A stretch of DNA of 64,000 bases from Bin103 sp002238925 (GTDB lineage Bacteria; Spirochaetota; Spirochaetia; SZUA-6; Bin103), in contig OZ242313.1 in NCBI GenBank assembly GCA_965208065.1, positions 2,666,001 to 2,730,000 of the forward strand, given 5' to 3'. Below the pieces are notes generated by a model that did no database searches, was not told where the DNA came from, and worked only from the letters and a program-made list of their open reading frames with translations. Both the position numbers and the translations under genes were made by a program. Below are positions 1 through 9,117 of the stretch, one piece after another; the first letter of the stretch is position 1, and the number at the start of each line of letters is the position of its first letter.

Positions 1-709
1 GATCCGCGACCTGTTCGCGTCGCTGCCCGAGTCGAAGGCGCGCGGCTACAAGCCGGGCCGGTTTTCGTTCAACGTCAAGGGCGGGCGCTGCGAGCATTGC
101 CAGGGCGGTGGACAGATCAAGATCGAGATGCACTTCCTGCCCGACGTATACGTGGCCTGCGACGTGTGCAAGGGACGCCGCTACAACCGCGAGACCCTGG
201 ACGTGCGTTACAAGGGGCGCAACATCCACGACGTGCTGGAGATGACCGTGGAAGAGGCGGGCGCGTTCTTCCGCGTCATTCCGGCGGTGTCCCGCCGCCT
301 GGAGACGCTGATCGCGGTCGGTCTGACCTACGTGAAGCTGGGCCAGTCGGCGCTGACCCTGTCCGGCGGCGAGGCGCAGCGCGTGAAGCTGGCCCTGGAG
401 CTGTCCAAGCGGAGCACCGGCAAGACCGTGTACCTGCTCGATGAGCCCACCACCGGCCTGCACTTCGACGACGTGCGGCAACTGCTGGAGGTGCTGCACC
501 TGCTGGTTCAGCAGGGCAACACGGTGGTGCTGATCGAGCACAACCTCGATGTGGTAAAGCAGGCCGACTGGATTGTGGATCTCGGTCCGGAGGGCGGCCA
601 CCGCGGCGGCCGCGTGATCGCCGCCGGCACCCCGGAGCAGGTCGCCCGCACGCCCGGCTCCCACACCGGCCGCTTTTTGCGCGAAGTACTCGGAGCGGTG
701 GCCGACTGA
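1..709 (+). CDS. uvrA: UvrA excinuclease ATPase subunit, C-terminal part
   Basis: This is the last ~235 residues of the UvrA damage-recognition ATPase of nucleotide excision repair; the gene runs in from the left edge. The reading frame opens at base 2. A CxxC pair followed about 20 residues later by a second CxxC (CEHC...CDVC) is the C-terminal zinc module that contacts damaged DNA. After it come the ABC signature TLSGGEAQR, the Walker B/D-loop stretch LLDEPTTGLH and the H-loop VVLIEHNLDVV, all in the order expected for the second UvrA ATPase domain. The TGA stop is at 707-709. The following gene begins within about 80 bases, so the two may be co-transcribed. Identity is close to certain; only the missing N-terminal two thirds limits the entry. 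Confidence 0.97.
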   Translation, partial: IRDLFASLPESKARGYKPGRFSFNVKGGRCEHCQGGGQIKIEMHFLPDVYVACDVCKGRRYNRETLDVRYKGRNIHDVLEMTVEEAGAFFRVIPAVSRRLETLIAVGLTYVKLGQSALTLSGGEAQRVKLALELSKRSTGKTVYLLDEPTTGLHFDDVRQLLEVLHLLVQQGNTVVLIEHNLDVVKQADWIVDLGPEGGHRGGRVIAAGTPEQVARTPGSHTGRFLREVLGAVAD

Positions 710-789
710 GCGTTCCTGCGGTCACGGAGCGCGCCTCCGGGCGCCGCCGGCAGCGGGCGTGCGCCGCCGGATGGCGGGCCGCCGGCGCC

Positions 790-3700
790 GTGTGCGCGGT
801 GCTGCTGACCGTCATGCCGGGACGGATCACCGCTCAGTCTGAGCCGCGTCCGCTCTCGCCGGCCGGTCAGGAACTCGTGCAGGCCACCCTGGCCGAGCGC
901 ATCGCGGGCGCCGGCTACTTCGAACTGCTCGACGAGCTGCGTCTGCTCGGCCTCGACGACCGCGGCACGCGGGCGCAACTGGCCGCGCGGCTGCGCCGGT
1001 TTCACGGCCTGCCTGCTCCGCCCGCGGCGAACGGCGATCCGTCCGAGGTGGTGCAGGTCCGCCGGGCGGAATACGCCGAGTATGCCACCGCACCGGAAAC
1101 CGGCGCCGACTTGGTTTCCCTGCGCGGCGCCGTCGAGGTGGTGGTGCGCAAGACCGACCCGGAGACCGTGCACGTTATTCGCGCCGACGAGGTGATTCAT
1201 GACCGTACGGCGCGGCTCCTCACCGCGCGCGGCGAGGTGTCCTACGAGGTGACGCAGGAAGACGAAGATGCGCAGTCGGTGCAGGCGGCCTCGATGTCGT
1301 TCGATCTGGACAGCTCCAAGGCGGTCTTCGTGGACGCCACCACCCGGCAGCAGCGCCGCGGCGCCGCCGGACCGCTCACCTTCACGTTCACGGCCGGGGT
1401 TATCACCCGGCTGACCGACGGCACCATTATCCTCGACGACGTGCGCTTCTCGTCGAGTCCCGATCCGTGGCTGCCCAACTACGAGGTGCGCGCGCAGCGG
1501 ATGTGGCTGCTTGCACCGGGCGAGTGGGCAATGCAATCGGCGACCCTGCGCGTCGGCCGCGTGCCGATGCTGTACCTGCCGTACTTCGTGTGGCCGGGAG
1601 ATGAAATGGTGTTTCATCCGGCGATCGGCGTACGTGACCGCGAGGGGCTGTTTCTGAACACCACGCTGTACCTGGTTGGCCGCCGGGAGCGTGACGCGGA
1701 TCCGTTCTCGGTCCTCAGCCTGACCGATCCGGGCAAGTATCGCGAGGAGCTGCGCGGCATGTTCCTGCGCAAGATTCGCGGCGAGGATCCACGCAGCGAG
1801 GAGCACTTCCTGAAGCTGATGCTGGACCTGTACTCCCGGCTGGGCGTGTATACCGGCGTTGCCGCGGCACTGCCGCTGGCCAGCGCTGGGGAGGCCAGCT
1901 TCCAGCTCGGCGCGGCCCGCTCGCGCAGCGTGTTCTACCGCCCGGCACTGGGCGGGTACACGGCGGTCGACGAGAGCGGGCGCTCACATTGGAACGATAC
2001 CACGCTGTTCGGCGAGACAATTCCGTTGCGCTACGGGATCGAATTCGCCGGCAACGCACGCTCTCGCGGCAGTTCGGTGCGGGCGGGAATGGAAGTGTAT
2101 TCGGATCCTGAGTTCGTGCGCGATTTCGGCAATCGCGAAGAGCGCATCGACTGGCCGGCGCTGCTCGGTTTCGAGGGCGGCGCCGACGGCGGACCGGGAC
2201 GCCGGTCCAGCCTGACCTGGGAAGTGGTCCTCAGCGCCGACCTGAACCAGCTACTCGCCGGGGGCGCGCGGCCGCCGCCTCTGGAGCAGGCAAGAGTCAC
2301 CAATGCCGGGGTGCGCTGGCTGTGGCAGAGCCGCGCCGATCCGGCGGTGCCGTCCCACGATCCGACCCGCTCGTTTTTCTACCCGGCGACGCTGCGGGTG
2401 CCGGCGTCTGCGCAGGTGCGGGGTACGCTGTGGGAGCTGCCGGTGTCGCGGGCGGCCGCTGCGTCCGGCGCGGCCGATCGGACGCCCGCGCCGGGAGCGG
2501 TGGCAGGCCGCGGACTGCGACCAGCCGAGGCGCCGGCCGGCTCCGATTCGGGCGCCGGGCCGGCAGCGGACGAGCCGCCGGAGGACGCGTCGCCGGCGGC
2601 GGACCGGTTACGGCAGGCGCGCTACGACGAGTACCGCGCGCCGCCCGCGGAGCCGGTCCCGGCCTTGACGCCAACGGCGAAGGCACGCGTCGGATACCAG
2701 TGGAATCCCGGCGTTACGGTAGAGGCGAACTATGGCAGCGATGGGTGGCGGTCGGCGGATGACGTCGACTTCGCGTTGGAGTCGATGGTCGTGCGCGGGG
2801 ACCATGCCAGTAACGTGTCGCAGAGTCTGGACCTGTACGGCGGCCTGTTCAGCTTCGACCACGGGTTGCGGCACAGCCTGACCGTGCTGCTGCCGCAACG
2901 GCACACCGCCCTGGTCGACGACGACGCCTGGGACGCGCTGGTCGAGCAGAGCCGCCGGCGTTCGCGGGCCAGCCTGAGTCTCACCAACCGGTTCACGTGG
3001 CGGCCGGTGCGGCACCTTTCCGCCTGGCAGGCCTCCAGCGTCACGTACGACATCGACCTGCGGCTGCTGAACGTGGTCTACAACTCCGAAAGCCGGGCGT
3101 ATCGAACCAGGACCGGCGCGTGGAACGCCGATGGCGTTACCCGCCATCGGCTGCAGACCGCTGCCGTCTGGCAGCTGGGCGACCACGCGCAGCGGCTCAC
3201 CCTGGCCGGCGATCTGCCGCCCCGCCCGCTCCTGCTCAGTGCGCAACTCGACCTTGACGCCGGTCCGGTGGGCGCCGGCGCGGTGCTGCGGGCGCGCTGC
3301 CAAGAAGGCGATCGGACGCTCGGCGAGTGTCCGAAGATGCTCCCCGATCCGCTCGCGGTGAGCGTCAGGGTTACGCCGTTCCCGCCGCTGTCGATCAGCG
3401 AACGGATCGCCATTGACCTCATCCGGTCGCAGTTCGAACGGTCGGAGACCACGGTCCGGCTCGGCGGCCTGAGCGCCTCCCTGATTGCATTGCGTCCGGA
3501 GCCGGATGACTCGCTTGAGGCGCGCCAACTGCGCCTCGGATACTCCGCGTCGTTCGGCCCGCACTACGAGTGGCGCAACCGCATCAGGGTAGGGTTTGCC
3601 CCCGCCACGAACTGGACACTCGATTTTGTCGAGCCGCGCAGCAGCCGCTTCACGCTGACCACCGCGCTTACCGTGGCGGTACACGAGTTCCTCGACCTCT

Positions 3701-4065
3701 CGTTCCGGACCGCTTCCAGCAACAACCGCACCTACTGCTACGTGGCCGCGTGGGCAGACGATTCCTGCTCGACCCGCAATCCGGTCGAGGATCTGTGGTG
3801 GTCGGTGTCGTTCTGGGACGAGAACAAGCGCCGCCAGTCCAACTTCAAGGTCGACCGCATCAGCCTGAGCGCGGTCCATCACCTGCAGGACTGGGACCTG
3901 ACGGTGGAGTACGCGGCCCGTCCGGTGGCCCGCGACGGCGGCTTCCGGGAGTTCGCCTCCCAGTTCTCGGTGTTTGTCCGGTGGATCCCGGTGCCCGAGA
4001 TCCGCGGGCGGGTGAGCGGCGATGACGACGCCATTTTTCTCGGCGAATCCGATGTGGAGTCTTGA
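790..4065 (+). CDS. lptD: LptD/OstA-type outer-membrane LPS assembly protein
   Basis: Encodes a ~1,091-residue secreted protein. An N-terminal hydrophobic segment ends at ITAQS, a plausible signal-peptidase site. An OstA/LptA-like beta region (about residues 110-230) follows, then the LptD motif MLYLPYFVWPGDE and a long C-terminal stretch of alternating beta-strand character. The central part (about 530-640) holds a Pro/Ala-rich, low-complexity insertion. In the LptD family this architecture forms a periplasmic jellyroll and an outer-membrane barrel that inserts LPS or related glycolipid. The start is uncertain. GTG 790 gives a very short n-region, while the open frame extends upstream with a basic stretch but no ATG/GTG/TTG, so a non-canonical start or an error near 720-790 is possible. 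Family assignment is good; the lipid substrate in this organism is unknown. Confidence 0.75.
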   Translation: MCAVLLTVMPGRITAQSEPRPLSPAGQELVQATLAERIAGAGYFELLDELRLLGLDDRGTRAQLAARLRRFHGLPAPPAANGDPSEVVQVRRAEYAEYATAPETGADLVSLRGAVEVVVRKTDPETVHVIRADEVIHDRTARLLTARGEVSYEVTQEDEDAQSVQAASMSFDLDSSKAVFVDATTRQQRRGAAGPLTFTFTAGVITRLTDGTIILDDVRFSSSPDPWLPNYEVRAQRMWLLAPGEWAMQSATLRVGRVPMLYLPYFVWPGDEMVFHPAIGVRDREGLFLNTTLYLVGRRERDADPFSVLSLTDPGKYREELRGMFLRKIRGEDPRSEEHFLKLMLDLYSRLGVYTGVAAALPLASAGEASFQLGAARSRSVFYRPALGGYTAVDESGRSHWNDTTLFGETIPLRYGIEFAGNARSRGSSVRAGMEVYSDPEFVRDFGNREERIDWPALLGFEGGADGGPGRRSSLTWEVVLSADLNQLLAGGARPPPLEQARVTNAGVRWLWQSRADPAVPSHDPTRSFFYPATLRVPASAQVRGTLWELPVSRAAAASGAADRTPAPGAVAGRGLRPAEAPAGSDSGAGPAADEPPEDASPAADRLRQARYDEYRAPPAEPVPALTPTAKARVGYQWNPGVTVEANYGSDGWRSADDVDFALESMVVRGDHASNVSQSLDLYGGLFSFDHGLRHSLTVLLPQRHTALVDDDAWDALVEQSRRRSRASLSLTNRFTWRPVRHLSAWQASSVTYDIDLRLLNVVYNSESRAYRTRTGAWNADGVTRHRLQTAAVWQLGDHAQRLTLAGDLPPRPLLLSAQLDLDAGPVGAGAVLRARCQEGDRTLGECPKMLPDPLAVSVRVTPFPPLSISERIAIDLIRSQFERSETTVRLGGLSASLIALRPEPDDSLEARQLRLGYSASFGPHYEWRNRIRVGFAPATNWTLDFVEPRSSRFTLTTALTVAVHEFLDLSFRTASSNNRTYCYVAAWADDSCSTRNPVEDLWWSVSFWDENKRRQSNFKVDRISLSAVHHLQDWDLTVEYAARPVARDGGFREFASQFSVFVRWIPVPEIRGRVSGDDDAIFLGESDVES

Positions 4066-4207
4066 CAGGTCCGGGGGAGATGCAGCACGCTCACCGATAC
4101 TGGTATTGGCGTCAAAGTGCACAATGCGACCTCCGGCGTGTGACCGGATCATGACCGTTGGCCCCGGCAGTCCACTGACAAGCGCCGGCGGCCCCGTTCG
4201 TTGAGCC

Positions 4208-5206
4208 ATGCCGTCTCCGGCTGCGGTCGCCCTCGATAATGTCAACTTCCTGCGCGAATTATGCGGTCCCAACGACCGTAATCTGCGCGTTTTCGAGCGC
4301 CTGCTCGGATCGCCCGTGCGTAGCCGCGGCAACCAACTGTTGCTCGATTGCGAGGACGCGGAGCAGCAGCGCCGCTTCGCGGCGATGCTGGACTGGCTGC
4401 GCGAGCAGGCTGCCGCCGGGCGCGTAATCGATCGATTCGCGGTCGCCGCCGCCCTCGACGCGGTTACCACGGCGGCGCCGGCCGCGTCGGTGGACGCTAC
4501 GGTGCTCATTCCCGGCGGCGGCAACCGAATCTACGCGCGCAGCGCCATGCAGGCGCGCTACCTGGCGGCCATCGAGCAGCACGAACTGGTGGTCGCGGTG
4601 GGCCCGGCCGGCACCGGCAAGACGTTCCTGGCGGTGGCGGCGGCGCTTCGCGCGGTGATCGGACGCGAGAAGCGGCGGCTGGTGCTTACCCGCCCGGTGG
4701 TGGAGGCGGGCGAGAGCCTCGGTTTCCTGCCCGGCGATCTTGCCCAGAAGATCAACCCCTATCTGCGTCCGCTGTACGACGCCATGGATGCCCTGGTCGC
4801 CGGCGATACGCTGCGCCGCCTCGAAGAGACCAGGGCAATCGAGATCGCCCCGCTTGCCTACATGAGAGGCCGCACCCTTGCCAATAGCTACGTTATTCTC
4901 GATGAAGCGCAGAACACGACCCGCGAGCAGATGAAGATGTTCCTCACCCGGCTCGGCGAGGGTACGCGGGCGGTGATCACCGGCGACATCACCCAGGTCG
5001 ACCTGCCGCGCCGGCACGATTCGGGTCTGATCCACATCATGTCGGTACTGTCGCCGGTGCGCGAAATCCGCTTCGTGCACCTCGGCCAGGAGGATGTGGT
5101 GCGCAGCGAGCTGGTCCGCAAGATCGTGCGGGCGTACGAGGATGCCGACCAGCCGCGCGGCGGCACGCCGGGCGGGGGCAGGACGCGCCATCGTGACGGC
5201 ACCTGA
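4208..5206 (+). CDS. phoH: PhoH-like ATPase
   Basis: A 332-residue PhoH/YbeZ-family P-loop ATPase, thought to be an RNA-associated helicase-like partner of YbeY in rRNA handling. The Walker A motif GPAGTGKT lies near residue 132. It is followed by the family block LTRPVVEAGESLGFLPGD and the Walker B segment YVILDEAQN, then TGDITQVDLP, all diagnostic. An N-terminal domain of about 110 residues precedes the ATPase core. ATG 4208 follows a 142-base gap in which no gene is visible. The 3' end overlaps ybeY by 14 bases, so the two are translationally linked, which fits their known functional pairing. Confidence 0.93.
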   Translation: MPSPAAVALDNVNFLRELCGPNDRNLRVFERLLGSPVRSRGNQLLLDCEDAEQQRRFAAMLDWLREQAAAGRVIDRFAVAAALDAVTTAAPAASVDATVLIPGGGNRIYARSAMQARYLAAIEQHELVVAVGPAGTGKTFLAVAAALRAVIGREKRRLVLTRPVVEAGESLGFLPGDLAQKINPYLRPLYDAMDALVAGDTLRRLEETRAIEIAPLAYMRGRTLANSYVILDEAQNTTREQMKMFLTRLGEGTRAVITGDITQVDLPRRHDSGLIHIMSVLSPVREIRFVHLGQEDVVRSELVRKIVRAYEDADQPRGGTPGGGRTRHRDGT

Positions 5207-5750
5207 TGCGATCGTGGAGGTGCGCTGGGCGGAACCCGGCGCCGTGGCGGGTTGCGCGGGTGCTCGGGCCGCGCTGGCCGATCGGCTCGCGCGGTTCGGA
5301 CGCCGTGCCCTGCATCACCTGGACCACCGCGTGGAGGTCTCGGTGCTACTCTGTGACAGTGACCTGATGCACACCCTCAACGCACGCTACCGGGGGATCG
5401 CGGCGCCCACCGACGTGCTGTCGTTCGCGCAACACCACGACTCCCGAGCCGCCGGTACCGGCGCCGGCGGCTGGCCCGAAGGCCCCGTTCGGGGTACCTT
5501 GCCGGCGCAATCGAGTGCCGCGCCGGCGCCGGTCGGCGACGTAGTGATCGCCGCCGACGTTGCCGCCCGCCAGGCCGCCGCCCGCGGCGAGCCGGAGGAA
5601 CGGGAATTGTGCCGCTTGCTGTTGCATGGCATGTTGCACCTCGTGGGAATGGACCACGCGGACCCGCCGCGCGAACACGAGCCGATGTTGACGTTGCAGG
5701 AACGCACGCTGCTTCGCCTGCTCGGCGACGCGGCGTCAACCACACCGTAG
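5193..5750 (+). CDS. ybeY: YbeY endoribonuclease
   Basis: A 185-residue single-strand-specific metalloendoribonuclease acting in 16S rRNA 3' maturation and ribosome quality control. The zinc-binding signature H-x3-H-x5-H is present as HGMLHLVGMDH near the C-terminus, and the family block LNARYRGIAAPTDVLSF lies in the middle. A poorly conserved Ala/Gly-rich insertion separates TDVLSFAQ from VGDVVIA and makes this copy longer than the usual ~150 residues. The start chosen is GTG 5193, which overlaps the phoH stop. An upstream in-frame ATG at 5094 only adds residues that duplicate phoH coding sequence in another frame. Confidence 0.92.
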   Translation: MTAPDAIVEVRWAEPGAVAGCAGARAALADRLARFGRRALHHLDHRVEVSVLLCDSDLMHTLNARYRGIAAPTDVLSFAQHHDSRAAGTGAGGWPEGPVRGTLPAQSSAAPAPVGDVVIAADVAARQAAARGEPEERELCRLLLHGMLHLVGMDHADPPREHEPMLTLQERTLLRLLGDAASTTP

Positions 5751-5764
5751 CATAAGGAGTCGCG

Positions 5765-6562
5765 ATGGGTTTCCTGGAAAAGCTGCTCGGCAGGGCAGAT
5801 CAGGACGAAGATGACCTAGCCAACCTCGACGGCGCCGCCAAGGAGATGATCCAGGGTGTCGTCGAGCTGTCGCAAAGTACAGTCAAGGAGATCATGGTAC
5901 CGCGCCCGGACGTGATTTCGGTTCCGCTCGATGTGCCCGGGGACAAACTCCTGGAATTAGTCGCGCAGAGCGGTCACTCGCGGCTGCCGGTGTATCACCA
6001 GAACATGGACAACATCGTGGGCGTGGTGTACGCCAAGGATCTGCTGCGCGCCCAGGTGTCTCCGACCGGCGGGCCGGCCGAGGAAGCGGTGCTCGATCGC
6101 ATCATGCGGCGGCCCTACTTTGTCCCGGAAATCAAGAAGATCGACCAGCTTCTGCGCGAGTTTCAACTGCGCCGCGTGCACATCGCGGTAGTGGTGGATG
6201 AATATGGCGGCACGTCGGGAATCGTGTGCATGGAAGACGTGATCGAGGAGATCGTCGGCGACATTCAGGACGAGTTCGACGACGAGGCGGAGGAGATTCT
6301 CAAGATCGGCGAGGGCATCTACCTGTGCGATGCGCGCGTCGGCCTCAACGAGCTCAACGAGCATGCCGGGTTCGATCTTCCGGCGGACAGCTTCGAGACC
6401 CTTGGCGGGTTCGTGTTCGACCTGTTCGGGAAGATCCCGGTGAAGTACGAAAAAGAGCGCTACCGGAATGCGGATTTCGTCATTCAGCAGATGGAGGGCA
6501 ACCGCATCAGCAGCGTCAAGATCGTGATCCGCCGCGAGGCTCCGCCCGCGGCCGAACAGTAG
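5765..6562 (+). CDS. CorC/HlyC-type CBS-domain protein
   Basis: A 265-residue cytosolic protein with the CorC layout. A short N-terminal tail leads into EIMVPRPDVISVP, which opens a tandem CBS pair (about residues 40-165). The C-terminal CorC_HlyC/transporter-associated domain begins near residue 180 (LNELNEHAGFDLP). There are no membrane segments, so this is the soluble form and not the DUF21 transporter fusion. Homologues act with Mg/Co efflux and often sit next to ybeY and phoH, as here. A clear AAGGAG lies 6 bases before ATG 5765. The operon phoH-ybeY-corC continues without a large gap into pgk. Confidence 0.88.
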   Translation: MGFLEKLLGRADQDEDDLANLDGAAKEMIQGVVELSQSTVKEIMVPRPDVISVPLDVPGDKLLELVAQSGHSRLPVYHQNMDNIVGVVYAKDLLRAQVSPTGGPAEEAVLDRIMRRPYFVPEIKKIDQLLREFQLRRVHIAVVVDEYGGTSGIVCMEDVIEEIVGDIQDEFDDEAEEILKIGEGIYLCDARVGLNELNEHAGFDLPADSFETLGGFVFDLFGKIPVKYEKERYRNADFVIQQMEGNRISSVKIVIRREAPPAAEQ

Positions 6563-6578
6563 ACAGTAGGAGGAGAGA

Positions 6579-7763
6579 TTGCACGACGTTCGCGGAATGG
6601 AGGCGCTCGACCTGGCCGGGCGCAGGGTGCTGGTTCGCGTCGACTTCAACGTGCCGCTCGCCGCGGGCGCGGTTGCCGACGATACGCGGATCCGCGCCGC
6701 GCTGCCCACCATTCGCGCCATCCTCGCACAACCCGGCGCGCGCGTGGTGCTGATGAGCCATCTCGGGCGGCCCAAGGGAGCGCGCCGGGCGGAGCTCAGC
6801 CTGGCGCCGGTGGCCGCACGCCTGGCGGACCTGCTGGGACGGGATGTCGAGATGGCCCCGGACTGCGTCGGTCCGGAGGTGGAGCGCCGCGCCGCATCGC
6901 TGGCTCCGGGGGCCGTGCTGCTGCTGGAGAATCTGCGCTTTCACGCCGCCGAGGAAGCGGGCGATGCGGCCTTCGCCCGGCAGCTTGCCGGCCTGGCGGA
7001 CGCATACGTGAACGACGCATTCGGCGCCGCCCACCGCGCGCACGCCTCCACGGCGACCGTGGCGGAGTACCTGCCGTCCGCCGCCGGACTGCTGATGGAA
7101 CGGGAGGTGGCGGCGCTCGGCGACCTGCTCGCCGCGCCGCGGCGGCCGTTCGTGGCGATCGTGGGCGGCGCCAAGGTGTCGTCCAAGGTGGCGGTATTCG
7201 AGCACCTGCTGCCCAAGGTGGACAGCATGCTGATCGGCGGCGCCATGGCCTACACGTTCCTGGCCGCCGGCGGGACGGCGGTAGGGAATTCGCTGGTCGA
7301 GCCCGACCTGTACGTAACCGCGGACGCGCTGATGCGTCGCGCCGAGCAACTTGGCGTGCGCTTCCTGCTGCCCTGCGACCACGTCGCCGCCGAAGCGGTG
7401 GCGGAGGACGCCGCGCGCACGGTTACCGCCGGTGCGGAAATTGTCGATGGCGGGATCGGCGTCGACATTGGCCCCCGCACCGTGGCGGCGTTCAAGGCGG
7501 CCGTCGCGGCTGCCGGCACCGTGATGTGGAACGGGCCGATGGGCGTATTCGAAGTGGCGCCGTTCGCGGCCGGCACGTTTGCCGTGGCCGAAGCGGTCGC
7601 CGCGTGCGGCGGCACCACGGTGGTGGGCGGCGGCGACTCGGTTGCGGCGCTCAACGCCGCCGGGGTGGCCGACCGGATCTCGCACGTGTCAACGGGCGGC
7701 GGCGCCTCCCTGGAACTGCTGGAAGGCCGCGAGCTGCCCGGCGTCGCCGCGCTACGGGAGTGA
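6579..7763 (+). CDS. pgk: Phosphoglycerate kinase
   Basis: A 394-residue glycolytic kinase interconverting 1,3-bisphosphoglycerate and 3-phosphoglycerate with ADP/ATP. The substrate-binding motifs RVDFNVPL and LMSHLGRPKG stand in the N-domain, NDAFGAAHRAHAS in the middle, and the nucleotide-site glycine run GGGDSVAAL with STGGGASLE at the C-terminus. Length is normal for bacterial PGK. The start chosen is TTG 6579, because an AGGAGG element (6569-6574) sits 4-5 bases upstream. The alternative ATG 6597 would be too far from it and would shorten the first strand. The gene lies 16 bases after corC and 9 bases before tpiA. Confidence 0.96.
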   Translation: MHDVRGMEALDLAGRRVLVRVDFNVPLAAGAVADDTRIRAALPTIRAILAQPGARVVLMSHLGRPKGARRAELSLAPVAARLADLLGRDVEMAPDCVGPEVERRAASLAPGAVLLLENLRFHAAEEAGDAAFARQLAGLADAYVNDAFGAAHRAHASTATVAEYLPSAAGLLMEREVAALGDLLAAPRRPFVAIVGGAKVSSKVAVFEHLLPKVDSMLIGGAMAYTFLAAGGTAVGNSLVEPDLYVTADALMRRAEQLGVRFLLPCDHVAAEAVAEDAARTVTAGAEIVDGGIGVDIGPRTVAAFKAAVAAAGTVMWNGPMGVFEVAPFAAGTFAVAEAVAACGGTTVVGGGDSVAALNAAGVADRISHVSTGGGASLELLEGRELPGVAALRE

Positions 7764-7772
7764 AACGGAAAC

Positions 7773-8576
7773 ATGAGCAACGGAACTGATAGTCGCAAAA
7801 CCTTCATTGCCGGCAACTGGAAGATGCACTACACGCATACCGAAGCGGCCGCGCTCGCCGCGCGTCTTGGCGAACGGCTCGACACCGGCGGCGTCCGGGT
7901 AATGGTGGCGCCGCCGTTCACCGCCCTGCAGGCGGTGGCGGAGGCACTGCGCGGCTCGGCCATCGTGCTGGGCGCCCAGAACGTGAGCCCGGAGGCATCC
8001 GGCGCGCACACCGGCGAGGTGTCGTGCGCGATGCTGGCGGCGCTCGGCGTGCGGGTGGTGATTGTCGGGCACTCGGAACGACGCCACGTGTACGGCGAGG
8101 ACGACGCGCTCGTCGCGCGCAAGTTGCAGGCTGTCCTGGCCGCCGGCCTGGAAGCGGTGCTGTGCGTCGGCGAGACGCTCGCCGAGCGCGAGGCAGGCGC
8201 CGCCGAAGCGGTGGTGGCGCGCCAGTTGCGTGCCGCGCTCGGCACCTGCTCGGCCGCCGACCTGCGCGCGGTCACGGTAGCCTACGAGCCGGTGTGGGCG
8301 ATCGGTACCGGACGCACCGCGTCGGTGGCGGACGCCGACGCCATGCACCGCGAAGTGCGCGCCGTGGTCGCCGGCATGGCCGGGGCGGCGGCCGCCGCCG
8401 GCCTGGTGGTGCAGTACGGCGGCTCGGTCAAGCCGGACAATGCCGCGGAACTGCTGGCCAGTTCGGAGGTGGATGGCCTGCTGGTCGGCGGCGCATCGCT
8501 GCAGGCGGACAGTTTCATCCGCATCGTCGCATCGTCGGCATCGTCGCCGCTCGTTGATTCGTGCCCCGGCAATTGA
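7773..8576 (+). CDS. tpiA: Triosephosphate isomerase
   Basis: A 267-residue TIM-barrel enzyme converting dihydroxyacetone phosphate to glyceraldehyde 3-phosphate. The catalytic motifs are all visible: FIAGNWKMH (Lys and Asn of the active site), IVGHSERR (His), AYEPVWAIGTG (catalytic Glu and flexible loop 6), and the phosphate-binding YGGSVKPDN and GLLVGGASL. A ~15-residue Ser-rich C-terminal extension goes beyond the usual end. ATG 7773 lies 9 bases after the pgk stop, giving a pgk-tpiA pair. A promoter-like sequence for the next transcription unit is embedded in its last codons. Confidence 0.96.
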   Translation: MSNGTDSRKTFIAGNWKMHYTHTEAAALAARLGERLDTGGVRVMVAPPFTALQAVAEALRGSAIVLGAQNVSPEASGAHTGEVSCAMLAALGVRVVIVGHSERRHVYGEDDALVARKLQAVLAAGLEAVLCVGETLAEREAGAAEAVVARQLRAALGTCSAADLRAVTVAYEPVWAIGTGRTASVADADAMHREVRAVVAGMAGAAAAAGLVVQYGGSVKPDNAAELLASSEVDGLLVGGASLQADSFIRIVASSASSPLVDSCPGN

Positions 8577-8583
8577 GTATAGT
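8554..8583 (+). promoter_or_regulatory. Probable sigma70-type promoter before secG-atp operon
   Basis: TTGATT at 8554-8559 and TATAGT at 8578-8583 are separated by 18 bases, a good match to the -35/-10 consensus in an otherwise very GC-rich region. The predicted start of transcription, near 8590, leaves a leader of about 40 bases to the secG ATG at 8629. It overlaps the 3' end of tpiA. Not experimentally supported. Confidence 0.55.
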
Positions 8584-8628
8584 TGGCCCGGATCGAGCCG
8601 TCTCCGCGGTTACGGTCCTCCGATTGTC

Positions 8629-9111
8629 ATGGCAATAATCTCGATTCTCATCCTCGTCGTGTTCGTCGTGAGCGCGCTGTTGTTGATGGCCGTGGTGCTC
8701 ATTCAGGACGACCAGGGCGGCGGCATCGGCGCCATGTTCGGCGGCGGGGCCGGTACTCCGTTTGGGGCGCGAACGGGCAACGTAATGACCCGCCTCACTT
8801 CCGTTCTGGCGGTGATTTTTCTGGCCGCGGCGTTCACCCTGGCATGGATGAATCGCACCCCGGATGCCGGCAACGTGATCGGCCGGGCACGCGCGGAACG
8901 CATGCAGAGCGTGGAACGCACCGACTGGTGGGTGGAGGCGCCGGCCCCCGAGTTGCTCACCGAGGAGGCGCCGGCGGCCGTGGACGCGAGTCCGGCCGCT
9001 GACGAGGGCGAGCCCGCCGACGCGAGTCCGGCCGCTGACGAGGCGCCCGCTGATGCCGCGAGCGAGCCTGCCAACGCGAAGCCTGCCGCCAGCGAAGGCG
9101 GTGATTCGTAG
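8629..9111 (+). CDS. secG: SecG preprotein translocase subunit with acidic C-terminal tail
   Basis: A 160-residue inner-membrane subunit of the SecYEG channel. The first ~75 residues are a normal SecG: hydrophobic helix IISILILVVFVVSALLLMAV, the cytosolic loop with QDDQGGGIGAMFGGG, and a second helix around VLAVIFLAAAFTLAWM. The remaining ~80 residues form an Ala/Pro/Glu/Asp-rich tail that includes a duplicated 12-residue block beginning DASPAADE. Such low-complexity tails occur in some SecG proteins and have no defined role. ATG 8629 was chosen because the longer frame upstream only translates tpiA sequence. The atpB start follows 6 bases after the stop. Confidence 0.9.
   Translation: MAIISILILVVFVVSALLLMAVVLIQDDQGGGIGAMFGGGAGTPFGARTGNVMTRLTSVLAVIFLAAAFTLAWMNRTPDAGNVIGRARAERMQSVERTDWWVEAPAPELLTEEAPAAVDASPAADEGEPADASPAADEAPADAASEPANAKPAASEGGDS
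8983..9043. repeat. 25-bp direct repeat inside secG
   Basis: Two identical 25-base copies (8983-9007 and 9019-9043), 36 bases apart start to start, encode the repeated DASPAADE block of the SecG tail. The period is a multiple of three, so gain or loss of a unit would keep the frame. Confidence 0.85.
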
Positions 9112-9117
9112 GCCGCG

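Noticed and set aside
2608..4524. A 638-codon minus-strand frame across lptD and phoH
   Set aside because: Low-complexity Arg/Gly/His composition and antisense to confirmed genes.
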